The position numbers were made by a program, and so were the translations under genes. Below the pieces are notes generated by a model, which was not told the DNA's origin, did no database searches, and was given only the letters and a program-made list of their open reading frames with translations. Shown in pieces: positions 18,392-26,939 of a stretch of 64,000 nt of DNA. Origin of the DNA: Sphingomonas sp. 67-36 (lineage in GTDB: Bacteria; Pseudomonadota; Alphaproteobacteria; Sphingomonadales; Sphingomonadaceae); assembly GCA_001897375.1 (NCBI GenBank), contig MKSU01000004.1, positions 1 to 64,000 of the forward strand, in the 5' to 3' direction. The stretch's first letter is position 1. Each line of letters begins with the position of its first letter.

Positions 18392-19554
18392 CGCCGTCCC
18401 CAGGTGTCCGGCCGCCGCGCCGCCGCGATGTAACGCGGCAGGCCGATCGCGCCGCCGGCCAGCAGGAAGGCGAGCATCGCCAGCACCTGCCACATCGACT
18501 GGCGGATGGAGGCGCCCATGATCCATTGCTCCGCCAGCAATTTGGCGAAGGCCGAATAGGGGAGCAGCGCGCTCCACAGCCGCGCGAAGGCCGACGCGGA
18601 TTCGACCGGGAAGATCGCCCCGGCGAAGGCGAAGGACGCGCCGGCATAGAGCCCGGCCGCCGACAGCGCCTTGCCCATCGACAGCGACAGGCCGAGCACC
18701 AGCAGGCTCACGCCGACATAAGCGAGGTACATCGCGGCATAGCCGGCGATCAGCATCGCCACGCTTCCCGCGACCGGCCAGCCGCGCAAGCCCGCGACAT
18801 AGCCGACCGCCAGCAACCCCCATCCGGTGAAGATCGCGAGATACGGCGCGAGCTTGCCCGCCACCGCCGCCGCCGCGCGCGCGGGCGGGTCCGCGCCGAT
18901 CCATGCGCCGATCGTGCCGTCGCGCAATTCGCGGCCCAATGCGCTCACCACCGCGACCATGAAGATCAGGTGCAGCAACGCCGGATGGACCAGGGCGACG
19001 AGTTGCAGTTCATAGCTGCCCTGCGGATTGAACAGCACCGCGCTCTGCGCCGCGACGGGCGGACGGCGCACCTTGCCCGGACCGGCGACGGCGGCCGTCT
19101 GCTCGGCGGCGAGCGTCGCGGCATAGCCCTGCACGACATTGCCCACCTCGCGCAGCGCCGCGCCGGACGGCGTGGAGTAACTGGCGTTGTAGAAGGTGGT
19201 GATGCTGCCGGTGGAGCCGCGCAGCACCGCGCGTTCGGTATCCGCCGGGATCAGCACCACGACATAGGCGCGGTTCGATCGCACCAGCGCCTCCGCCGCG
19301 CGCATGTCCGCGGGCCGCGCCGCGACGTGGAGGCCCGGCGCGGCGTCCAGCCGTCGCGTCAGCTCGCGCGAGACGGCGGTGCCGTCCTGATCGACCACCG
19401 CGATCGGCAGGCCGCGCATCACGCCCGAGGAAAGCTGGATCGCCACCACCGCCATCAGCAGCAGCGGCACCCATGTCACCAGCGCCAGGTCCCAGAAATG
19501 CGTGGCGAGGAAACGCACCTCCCGGCGCCAGGCGCTGCCGAAGGCGCCGCCCAC
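18388..19554 (-). CDS. ABC-2 type transport permease (first of pair)
   Basis: A 388-residue ABC-2 permease with an N-terminal membrane anchor and the periplasmic opening GLPIAVVDQDGTAVSRELTRR. The C-terminal membrane domain includes ALGRELRDGTIGAW and FAGAIFPVESASAFARLW. The start is taken as GTG at 19554, six bases after the HlyD stop. The usual GSAWRREVRFL cytoplasmic lead follows. An ATG-based alternative was not found near the N-terminus. It is co-transcribed with tolC-, hlyD- and a second permease gene. The energising ATPase is missing locally. Confidence 0.84.
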   Translation of the reverse strand: MGGAFGSAWRREVRFLATHFWDLALVTWVPLLLMAVVAIQLSSGVMRGLPIAVVDQDGTAVSRELTRRLDAAPGLHVAARPADMRAAEALVRSNRAYVVVLIPADTERAVLRGSTGSITTFYNASYSTPSGAALREVGNVVQGYAATLAAEQTAAVAGPGKVRRPPVAAQSAVLFNPQGSYELQLVALVHPALLHLIFMVAVVSALGRELRDGTIGAWIGADPPARAAAAVAGKLAPYLAIFTGWGLLAVGYVAGLRGWPVAGSVAMLIAGYAAMYLAYVGVSLLVLGLSLSMGKALSAAGLYAGASFAFAGAIFPVESASAFARLWSALLPYSAFAKLLAEQWIMGASIRQSMWQVLAMLAFLLAGGAIGLPRYIAAARRPDTWGRR

Positions 19555-19559
19555 GCCGG

Positions 19560-20576
19560 TTACGCCGGCCAGTCGAACAGCACGGTCATGCCCGGCCGCA
19601 ATCCCTCGACCGGCGTGACGGGCACGACGCGCACCTCGAAGCTCTTGATGTCGAACCCGCTCGATTGCCGCGTCGCGCGCCATGTCGCGAAGTCGCCCGC
19701 TGGTGCGGTGTAGACCACGCGGAAGCGCGCGCGCCTGTCGTTCAGCGCCGGGATCGTGCCGCCGATCTCCTTGCCGCGCGCGAGGCCGTGGAGCTGGTCC
19801 TCGCGCACGTTGAGCGTCACCCATGGATGCGCGGTGTCGGTGAGCATGAACACCGGGAAGCCCTGCGGCACCAGTTCGCCGGGCTGGGCGAGCCTCTTGC
19901 CGACCTCGCCGTCGGCCGGGGCGAGGACGCGCGTCTCGGCGGCGGCGGCCTTCACCTCCGCCACTGCACCGCGCGCCTGCTGCACCTGCCCGCTCGCCGC
20001 CGCCTTGTCCTGCCGCCGCGCGCCGGCCAGCGCGAGATCATATTGCGCGCGCGCCGCTTTGGCCTGCTCGGCGGCGGCGACCGCGTTGGTGCGCGCCTCG
20101 TCCGCCTTCTGTCCGGCGATCACGCCCTGCTGGTAGAGCCGCTGGGTGCGCGCGGAGGTGGTCTGCGCCAGATCGGCGGCGGCCTGCGCGCGGCGCCATT
20201 GCGCCTCGGCGGCGCGGATATCCTCCGGCCGCGCGCCCTCGTCCGCCTTGCTCTCCACCGCTTGCGCCGCCGCCAGCGCACCGCCCGCCTGCTCGGACTT
20301 TGCGGCGACCTCCGGGCTGTCGAGCGTGTAGAGCAATTGCCCGGCCTTCACCGCTTGCCCCTCCTCGACGTGGAAGGCGGCGATGCGGCCCGTCACCTTG
20401 CTGGTGATGCGCATCTCGCGCGCGTCGGCCATGCCCTGGATCTGGTCCGGCGCGGGGCGATAGGCGAGCCACAGGCCGAGCGCGAGCAGCGCCGCGACGA
20501 CCAGCGCCGCGATCAATCCGATCGGGCGGCGGCGCGCGGGGGCGGGGGCTTCGTCGTCGATCGCGGTATCGGTCAT
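19560..20576 (-). CDS. HlyD-family periplasmic adaptor
   Basis: A 338-residue membrane fusion protein. One N-terminal membrane helix (about residues 20-40) is followed by a biotinyl-lipoyl-like half motif (KVTGRIAAFHVEEGQAVKAG). A long coiled-coil hairpin rich in Ala, Gln and Glu comes next (about residues 95-215), then the second lipoyl half (RVLAPADGEVGKRLAQPG) and a beta-barrel. It bridges the inner-membrane permeases to the TolC channel. It overlaps the tolC-like gene by ATGA at its 5' end. Confidence 0.9.
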   Translation of the reverse strand: MTDTAIDDEAPAPARRRPIGLIAALVVAALLALGLWLAYRPAPDQIQGMADAREMRITSKVTGRIAAFHVEEGQAVKAGQLLYTLDSPEVAAKSEQAGGALAAAQAVESKADEGARPEDIRAAEAQWRRAQAAADLAQTTSARTQRLYQQGVIAGQKADEARTNAVAAAEQAKAARAQYDLALAGARRQDKAAASGQVQQARGAVAEVKAAAAETRVLAPADGEVGKRLAQPGELVPQGFPVFMLTDTAHPWVTLNVREDQLHGLARGKEIGGTIPALNDRRARFRVVYTAPAGDFATWRATRQSSGFDIKSFEVRVVPVTPVEGLRPGMTVLFDWPA

Positions 20577-21937
20577 GGGATCACCTTGTCCGCCCGCGCG
20601 AGATAGTCGGGCATCCGGTCCATCCGGCCGCTCATGCTGAGCAATTGCGCGAGCGCCTGCACATAATCGTTCGCCGCCTGCGCGCGCTGGATGCGGGCCC
20701 GGCCCAGCCCGAGCTGTGCGTCGATCACGTCGAGCGAGGTCGCCTGCTGCTCGCGATACGAAAGCGTCTGGAGCCGCAGATTCTCCTCCGCCGAGGCAAG
20801 CGCGCTGTCGAGCAGCAGGAAGCGTTTGCGCGCCGCCTCCGTCTCGCCCCACGCCTTCGTCACGCCGATTTCGAGCTGGGTGCGCGCCTCGCGCAGCCCG
20901 GCCTCCGCCTGCGCCACCGTCTCGCGCGCGGCATCGACCTGCTGGCGGCGGCCCGCGCCGGACATCAATTTGTATTTGAGGCCGACGCCCACCGACCAGT
21001 CGGGATCGGTGAGCAGGGAGTTGCGCCGGTCGAAATTATACTGGCCGAAGCCGTAGATCGTCGGCCTGAGCTTCGCTTGCTGGAGCGTCACGCCGGCCTG
21101 CGCCTGATCCTCCAGCGCCTTCAGCCGCGCGAGCTGCGGATGCGCGTCGAGCGCGGCGGCCTTGAAATTGTCGAGCGGCTCCAGCGGCCGCGAGTTGACG
21201 CCGAGCGGGCTGACCGGGCGCACCCCTGCCGGCGCGCGCAGCATCCCGGCCAGCGCGGCATTGGCGGTGGCGAGGTCCGATATCGCCTTCTCATATTCCC
21301 GCGCCGCATCGTCCCGCGCCACCTCCGCCTGAAGGCGTTGCGCGCGGCTGATGAAGCGCGCCTGCTCCAGCTTCTCCGCATCGGCGACGTGGCGGTTTAG
21401 CCCGGCGAGCACGTCGCGGCGGATGCCCAATGCGCGCTCGGCGAGCTGCTGGCCGTAATAGGCCTGCACGAGCTGGACGAGCGCATTCTCCACCGCGATA
21501 TCGCGATCCGCGCGGGCCTGCGCGACCTGGGCTCGCGCGCCGGCCTGCGTCCCCGAAATCTGCCCGCCGGCATAGAGCGGCAGGGTGGCGGTGACGATCG
21601 GCCGCGTCGCGGTGCGCTCCTGCCGGAACTTCAGCGGATCGCGGATGCCGAACGATTCCGCCACCGGCGCGAGCGACCCGAGCGGCAGGTAGAGCGTCTT
21701 CTGATATTCGAGCAGTTGCGCCTCGACATCCACGTCCGGGCGGCCGAGCGTGCGCGTCGCGCCCTCCTGCGCCTGCTTCCCGCGCAGCGCGGCGGCGGAC
21801 GCCTCGATCGCGTCGGATCGCTGGAGCAGCCGCTCCTGCGCCGCGCGATAATCGAGCGTCAGCGGCGCGGCATCCTGCGCGATCGCGGGTACGGCGAAAG
21901 CGGCGGCGAAGAGCAGCGGCAATGACGTAACCCGCAT
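20573..21937 (-). CDS. TolC-family outer-membrane efflux channel
   Basis: A 454-residue TolC-type outer-membrane factor with a signal peptide (MRVTSLPLLFAAAFAVPAIA) and two related halves of long helical coiled coil with short beta segments. The ATG at 21937 was chosen because GGGAG lies nine bases upstream and the signal peptide starts there. ATG 21946 and GTG 21961 are in frame but less well placed. It is the first gene of the exporter operon tolC-hlyD-permease-permease. The 198 bases upstream, shared with the divergent carboxypeptidase, show no gene. Confidence 0.88.
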   Translation of the reverse strand: MRVTSLPLLFAAAFAVPAIAQDAAPLTLDYRAAQERLLQRSDAIEASAAALRGKQAQEGATRTLGRPDVDVEAQLLEYQKTLYLPLGSLAPVAESFGIRDPLKFRQERTATRPIVTATLPLYAGGQISGTQAGARAQVAQARADRDIAVENALVQLVQAYYGQQLAERALGIRRDVLAGLNRHVADAEKLEQARFISRAQRLQAEVARDDAAREYEKAISDLATANAALAGMLRAPAGVRPVSPLGVNSRPLEPLDNFKAAALDAHPQLARLKALEDQAQAGVTLQQAKLRPTIYGFGQYNFDRRNSLLTDPDWSVGVGLKYKLMSGAGRRQQVDAARETVAQAEAGLREARTQLEIGVTKAWGETEAARKRFLLLDSALASAEENLRLQTLSYREQQATSLDVIDAQLGLGRARIQRAQAANDYVQALAQLLSMSGRMDRMPDYLARADKVIP

Positions 21938-22135
21938 CGACAGCATCTCCCGCCACGGCACGGCGAAGTGATGCCGATCGTTCTGCCCGTGTAAAGAGCG
22001 ATTTCGCGGCGTGGGGCGGAACAGGCTCGAATGGCGGCCCGATCAATGTATCGTGCGGGCGGGGGAGGAGAATCGCTTCCCGACCGTCCATCATTCGTAA
22101 CCGCGATAACAACATACAAGAGACAGGCAGGAACA

Positions 22136-23743
22136 ATGAACATCAGGCATCTGCTGCTTTCAGTCGCCGTCGCCGGCATCGCCCTCACCCCGTTGCAGGC
22201 GCGTCCGGCCGACGAGAAGGCTCCGCGCGCCGCCGCCGACGAGCCGGGCAAGGGAGGGCAGCCGGCCAGGGCCGCCGACAAGGACGATGATGCGGCGCTC
22301 GCTTCCGCCGTGGAGGATGCGCAGCCGAAGCGCGGCAGCGTCTCCGTGAACGGCAAGGTGGTGAGCTACACCGCCACGCCCGGCACGCTGACGGTCCGCA
22401 ACGATGATGGCGAGCCGATCGCCAGCATGTTCTACGTCGCCTATATCGCCGATCGCGCGAAGGGCGCGCCGGAGCGTCCGATCACCTTCGCTTATAACGG
22501 CGGCCCCGGCTCGTCGTCGATGTGGCTGCACATGGGGTCGGTCGCGCCGGTGCATGTCGAGACGCCCGCGCCCGGCGCCCAGCCCAATGCGCCGTTCCGC
22601 GTCGTCTCCAACCCGTACACGATCCTCGACCATAGCGACGTGGTGTTCATCGACGCGATCGGCACCGGGCTGTCGCGGCCGATCGGCAAGTCGAAGGGGC
22701 CGGAATTCTGGGGTGTCGATCCCGATATCGACGCCTTCGCGCGCGGGATCATGCGCTTCCTCACCAGATATGGCCGGTGGAACAGCCCGAAGTTCCTGTT
22801 TGGCGAAAGCTATGGCACGCTGCGCTCGGGCGGCCTCGTCTATGCGTTGCAGGATCGCGGCGTGCAGATGAACGGGGTGATCCTGCTCTCCTCGATCATG
22901 AACTACGGGGTGCGCCAGCCCGGCTACGACATGATCCACCTCAGCTACCTGCCGAGCTATGCCGCCGACGCCTGGTATCACAACCGCATCGCCAATCGCC
23001 CGGCGACGCTGGAGCCGTGGCTGACGCAGGTGCGCGAATGGACCCGCGGCCCCTATGCCTCCGCTCTCCTGAAAGGATCGGACATCACGCCCGAGGAGAA
23101 GAACGCCGTCGCGCAGCAGATGAGCGCCTATACCGGCCTGCCGGTGAAATATATCCTCCAGAGCAACCTGCGCGTGGACCTGTCGCGCTTCCGCAAGGAA
23201 CTGCTGCGCGATCAGGGCAAGACGATCGGCCGCCTCGACGCGCGCTTCACCGGCTATGACGCCGATGACGCGGGCGAGGGGCCGGAATACGACCCCGCCG
23301 ACCGTTCGCTCAGCGGCCCGTATATCGGCGCGCTAAACTCCTATCTTTTCGATACATTGGGTTACAAGACAAAGCTCAGCTATCGTCCGAACTATTACGC
23401 CAAGATCGGCGGATCGAACTGGGACCAGAAGCACCGCGCGCCGGGTCGCGGCGGCTATGGGCCGATGGCGCTGGCCGACACCGCGCTCGATCTGAGCCAG
23501 GCGATGCGCGAGAACCCCAATCTCAAGGTGCTCTCGCTCAACGGCTATTACGACATGGCGACGCCGTTCTTCGGCGCGGAATACGACCTGAAGCACATGG
23601 ACCTGCCGCCCGAGCTGCGGAAGAACCTGAGCTTCAAATATTATGAATCCGGCCACATGGTCTATGTGAACCCGGAGGTGCATCCCCAGTTCACGCGCGA
23701 CATGGACGAGTTCATCGACATGGCCAGCCGCCGCGGCGGCTGA
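22136..23743 (+). CDS. Serine carboxypeptidase-like peptidase (family S10), copy B
   Basis: A 535-residue exported S10-type peptidase, paralogous to the protein at 15639-17240. It has a signal peptide of about 22 residues, then a charged linker rich in Ala, Asp and Lys. The oxyanion motif is NGGPGSSS at 121-128 and the nucleophile Ser225 in GESYGTLR. The Asp lies in NGYYDMATPFF and the His in YYESGHMVYVNPE. The ATG at 22136 is preceded by AGG. It is divergent from the exporter operon, so the two carboxypeptidases bracket the exporter genes. A role in trimming an exported or imported peptide is possible but not shown. Confidence 0.9.
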   Translation: MNIRHLLLSVAVAGIALTPLQARPADEKAPRAAADEPGKGGQPARAADKDDDAALASAVEDAQPKRGSVSVNGKVVSYTATPGTLTVRNDDGEPIASMFYVAYIADRAKGAPERPITFAYNGGPGSSSMWLHMGSVAPVHVETPAPGAQPNAPFRVVSNPYTILDHSDVVFIDAIGTGLSRPIGKSKGPEFWGVDPDIDAFARGIMRFLTRYGRWNSPKFLFGESYGTLRSGGLVYALQDRGVQMNGVILLSSIMNYGVRQPGYDMIHLSYLPSYAADAWYHNRIANRPATLEPWLTQVREWTRGPYASALLKGSDITPEEKNAVAQQMSAYTGLPVKYILQSNLRVDLSRFRKELLRDQGKTIGRLDARFTGYDADDAGEGPEYDPADRSLSGPYIGALNSYLFDTLGYKTKLSYRPNYYAKIGGSNWDQKHRAPGRGGYGPMALADTALDLSQAMRENPNLKVLSLNGYYDMATPFFGAEYDLKHMDLPPELRKNLSFKYYESGHMVYVNPEVHPQFTRDMDEFIDMASRRGG

Positions 23744-23748
23744 GCGGT

Positions 23749-23779
23749 GGCCGGGCGGGGAGAGGCTTCCCGCCCGGCC
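23749..23779. terminator. Perfect GC hairpin between convergent genes
   Basis: GGCCGGGCGGG and CCCGCCCGGCC form an 11-bp perfect stem with a 9-base loop, six bases after the carboxypeptidase stop and nine before the end of the convergent TBDR gene. It is the obvious bidirectional terminator, although no clear T-run follows. Confidence 0.65.
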
Positions 23780-23787
23780 AATCCGGC

Positions 23788-26004
23788 TCACATGTCGAAG
23801 GCGAGCGTCACGCCATAGGTGCGCGGCGGGGCATAGGGCACCAGCGTCTGCTGATACGGCCCGAAATAGGTGACATAGGTCGGCACCAGCGCGTCGGTGA
23901 GGTTCTTGCCCCATACCGACAGCTCCCACGCCTTGCCCGGCGCGCGCAGCGAGATGCGCGCATCGAGATTCTCATGCGCCGGCCACAATTGCTGCGGGAT
24001 GTTCGACGCCTCGAAATAGGCGTCGTCGACCCATGCGTAATCGACCCGCGCCTTCGCGCTCCAGTCGCCCAGCGGCACGTCATATTGCGCGCCGATGTTG
24101 AACTTGTTCCTGGGCGAGCGCGGGAGCTGGTTGCCGGTATAGTTCTGGCCGGGGATCGTATAGGCGGTGAACTTCGCGTCGAGATAGGAATAGCTGCCGT
24201 CGAGCTGGAAACCCTCGAACGGGCGGACGATGCCTTCCACCTCGACGCCCTGCAACCGCGCCTTGGCGGCATTGCTCACCACGACGCAGCATAGCGGGAT
24301 GAGCTGCGAGACCTGCAAATCCTTGTAATCGGTGCGGAACAGCGCGACGTTGAAGGTCACGCGGCGATCGAGCCACTGCGTCTTGGCGCCGACCTCATAG
24401 CCCCATGCGAATTCGGGATCGTACGGCGTCGCCGCGCCGGCGGCCGTCCCTGACAGGCCCTGGAAGCCGCCGCTCTTGTAGCCGCGCGCGACCGAGCCGT
24501 AGAACATCACGTCCGGCGTCGCCTTCCAGTTGAGCGCGAAGCGCGGCGTGAACGCTTTCCAGCTTTTCGCGCCGTGGACGTCGTATCCGTCGAGCGAGCC
24601 GAGCGGCGGCGGCAGGCCGGGGCCGCTGACCTTGTAGCCGGCGAACTCGCCCTCCTTGTGCTCCCATGTCATCCGCGCGCCCACTGTGGCGGTGACGGTC
24701 GGCGTCAGCTCGTAGTCGACCTGGCCGAACACCGCGAAGCTGCGCGCGCGGGCATATTGCGGGTAGATCGCCGTGCCGCTCGAAGCCGGTGTGGGGAAAT
24801 CCTGAATCTGCCCTTCGATGCGGTTATTGTGTTCGCGCAGGTAATAGATGCCGGTCTGGCCGTGCAGCTTGTTGTCAAAGGCATTGAACGCCAGCCGCAG
24901 TTCCTGGCTGAGCTGATTGTCCCACTCATGCCCGAAATCGGTCGATTCGATCTGGTTGGGCGGGTTTACCGGGTTGCTGAAGAATGGCGTCAGGAAACGG
25001 AAGTCGACCTTGCGCACCGCCGTGAGCGAGGTGAGCTTGCCGAGCGGCGTATCGAGATTGATCTCCGCGCTGTAGGTCTGGGTGAAGCGCTTGATATAGC
25101 CGTCGGTATAGGCGTTCACGGTGCGCGGATCGGGATTGATGCCGACGCAGTGGATGCCGCCCGCGAAGGCGGTGTTGCAGATATTGTGGCGCGGGTTGCC
25201 CAACTGGTCCTGATTCGACAGATCGGCGCGCAACGTGATGTCGAGCGCGTCGGTGGGCACGAAACGCAGCGCGATCCGCCCGGTCGTCAGATTCTCGTTG
25301 TTCACCCGGTTGCCGGTGGTCTCGTTATATTCGAACCCGTCGCGCTGCTTGTGCGAGAAGCCGACCGACAGGAAGGTGGTGTCGGTGATCGGCGTGTTGC
25401 CATAGGCGACGATGCTGTAGCGGTTATAATTGCCGTAGGTGCCCTCCATATGGAACGAGGGATCGGCAGAAGGCTTGCGGCTGATGAACTGGACGATGCC
25501 GCCGATCGCATTCTTGCCGAACAATGTGCCCTGCGGTCCGCGCAGCACCTCGACGCGCTCCAGATCCATGGCGTCGAGATCGGGGATGCCGCCGCGCCCG
25601 GCATAGACGCCGTCGACGAATACCACCACCGAGGCGTCGCCGCCGGCATTCTGGCTGATCCCCGAGGCGCTGCCGATGCCGCGCATCGAGAAATTCTGGT
25701 TGATCGGATCGACCTGGCCGATGCTGAGGCCGGGGGTGCGGGCGGCGATATCCTGCACGGATTCGATATTGTTGCTCTTGAGCTGCTCGGAATTGAACGC
25801 CGACACCGCGACCGGCACGTCCTGAAGCCGCTGCTCGCGGCGCTGCGCGGTGACGATGATGTCGCCGGCGGCCTGCGCTGCCTGCGAATCCTGCGATGCG
25901 GGGGCGGGAGCTTCCTGCGCCCATGCCGTCGCCGGCATGGCAAGCGCCGGCGTGAGCGCGCTCGACACGATGACCAACCGCCGCAGGTCGGCTATTTTCG
26001 CCAT
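23788..26004 (-). CDS. TonB-dependent outer-membrane receptor
   Basis: A 738-residue receptor with a signal peptide (to AWAQ, about residue 30). The plug begins at DIIVTAQRREQRLQDVPVAV and carries RVEVLRGPQGTLFGKNAIGG. The barrel closes with an aromatic terminus (VTLAFDM). The ATG at 26004 follows GGGAGAGGA. Plug and barrel motifs place it with organic-substrate receptors common in sphingomonads; the ligand is unknown. It lies downstream of a TetR gene on the same strand with a 107-base gap containing a small palindrome, so it probably has its own regulated promoter. Confidence 0.93.
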   Translation of the reverse strand: MAKIADLRRLVIVSSALTPALAMPATAWAQEAPAPASQDSQAAQAAGDIIVTAQRREQRLQDVPVAVSAFNSEQLKSNNIESVQDIAARTPGLSIGQVDPINQNFSMRGIGSASGISQNAGGDASVVVFVDGVYAGRGGIPDLDAMDLERVEVLRGPQGTLFGKNAIGGIVQFISRKPSADPSFHMEGTYGNYNRYSIVAYGNTPITDTTFLSVGFSHKQRDGFEYNETTGNRVNNENLTTGRIALRFVPTDALDITLRADLSNQDQLGNPRHNICNTAFAGGIHCVGINPDPRTVNAYTDGYIKRFTQTYSAEINLDTPLGKLTSLTAVRKVDFRFLTPFFSNPVNPPNQIESTDFGHEWDNQLSQELRLAFNAFDNKLHGQTGIYYLREHNNRIEGQIQDFPTPASSGTAIYPQYARARSFAVFGQVDYELTPTVTATVGARMTWEHKEGEFAGYKVSGPGLPPPLGSLDGYDVHGAKSWKAFTPRFALNWKATPDVMFYGSVARGYKSGGFQGLSGTAAGAATPYDPEFAWGYEVGAKTQWLDRRVTFNVALFRTDYKDLQVSQLIPLCCVVVSNAAKARLQGVEVEGIVRPFEGFQLDGSYSYLDAKFTAYTIPGQNYTGNQLPRSPRNKFNIGAQYDVPLGDWSAKARVDYAWVDDAYFEASNIPQQLWPAHENLDARISLRAPGKAWELSVWGKNLTDALVPTYVTYFGPYQQTLVPYAPPRTYGVTLAFDM

Positions 26005-26030
26005 TCGATCCTCTCCCGGAAGATATTTTT

Positions 26031-26046
26031 GTTAGTTGCCTAACTA
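26031..26046. promoter_or_regulatory. Small palindrome upstream of TBDR
   Basis: GTTAG and CTAAC flank a 4-base spacer (26031-26044), overlapping a second symmetric reading, TAGTT and AACTA (26033-26046). It lies 27 bases before the receptor start in an AT-rich patch, adjacent to a TATTAT sequence on the minus strand. It is a plausible repressor site; the regulator is not identified. Confidence 0.4.
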
Positions 26047-26111
26047 TAATACTTCCCGGAGCCAGCGGCAAGTGATTGATTTCCGCTCGTCCCGCGTGCG
26101 ATCCGATGGGT

Positions 26112-26846
26112 TTATCCGTGAAGCTCGCGATCAGCGATGATGCCGCAGCCGCAGGTCGGGACGGTCACCTGGAACACCCGCCGCCTCGACAGCGGCGTGT
26201 CGCAGGTCTCGCATCGTTCGAGCGCATCGAGTTCCCGCTCGACGATCGAACGTAGCTGCGCGCACAAGGTGCGGTGGCCGCGTCCGCCCTGCTCGGCCAT
26301 GATGACCCATTGGCACAATCCGCTGCCCAGCGTGGCGATCAGATCGGCAAGGTCGCAGCGCGCCTCCGCCCTGCGCTCGCCCGGCGCATAAGCGGTGAGC
26401 GCGGCGATCAGCGCGGCGCGGACGCGGTCGCGCATCTCCTCCTGCAGCTTCGCGATGCGGGGATTGCGCGCGGATTCGGCCATGATCTCCGGCATCAGGC
26501 GATAGCCGTCGACATCCTCGTCATAGCTGGTGAAGGTCAATATCCACTCGTGCACCGCGGCCCGGTTGCCGGTGAGGATCGCCTCGTTCAGCGCCGCTTC
26601 GTCGAGGAATTGCGAGAAATCGCGGCGCGCGATGGCGACGATGATATCCTCCTTCGAGGCGAAGTCCCGGTAGATCTGGCCGACCTTGACCCCGCTCGCG
26701 CCGGCGATCTGCGCGACGCCGGTTCCGTGGAAGCCGTTTTCGATGAACAGGCGGCGGGAAGTTTCGAGGATATGCTCACGGCGGCGGGCGGCGCGTGATG
26801 CGCGGTCTTCCTTGCTGCGATGCAAAAAATCGGTTCTCTCCATCAT
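26112..26846 (-). CDS. TetR-family regulator with Cys-rich C-terminal tail
   Basis: A 244-residue TetR/AcrR regulator. The N-terminal helix-turn-helix (about residues 20-67) includes ENGFHGTGVAQIAGASGVKVGQIYRDF. A ligand-binding helical domain follows. The last ~35 residues carry C-x2-C and C-x-C pairs (CETC ... CGCG), an arrangement that could bind a metal and is unusual for the family. The start is set at ATG 26846 (ATG 26843 is equally possible). A GTG further upstream lies inside the 24-base operator and was rejected. It is divergent from the RND efflux operon, which it very likely represses. Confidence 0.88.
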   Translation of the reverse strand: MMERTDFLHRSKEDRASRAARRREHILETSRRLFIENGFHGTGVAQIAGASGVKVGQIYRDFASKEDIIVAIARRDFSQFLDEAALNEAILTGNRAAVHEWILTFTSYDEDVDGYRLMPEIMAESARNPRIAKLQEEMRDRVRAALIAALTAYAPGERRAEARCDLADLIATLGSGLCQWVIMAEQGGRGHRTLCAQLRSIVERELDALERCETCDTPLSRRRVFQVTVPTCGCGIIADRELHG

Positions 26847-26890
26847 CTTCTGTCTTGTCTTGGCTCCGGCTCGGGCGTAATTCGCGCAAA

Positions 26891-26914
26891 ACGTGAGTGA
26901 ACGATCACTCACGT
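26891..26914. promoter_or_regulatory. Perfect palindromic operator between TetR and RND operon
   Basis: ACGTGAGTGA and TCACTCACGT are perfect 10-bp arms around a 4-base spacer. The site lies midway between the divergent TetR gene (start 26846) and the efflux operon (start 26940). This is the classical layout for TtgR/AcrR-type autoregulation and repression of an RND pump. A nearly perfect palindrome of this length is very unlikely by chance. Confidence 0.8.
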
Positions 26915-26939
26915 ACTAGCATAAAAGTCGGGAACGTTC

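Noticed and set aside
15639-18647. Apparent fusion of the S10 peptidase with upstream permease DNA in one open frame
   Set aside because: The signal peptide and RBS at 17240 mark the true start, and the ABC permease is read convincingly in another frame.
26847-26912. Longer TetR protein starting at GTG 26912
   Set aside because: That codon lies inside the 24-base palindromic operator, and the added residues do not look like a TetR N-terminus.
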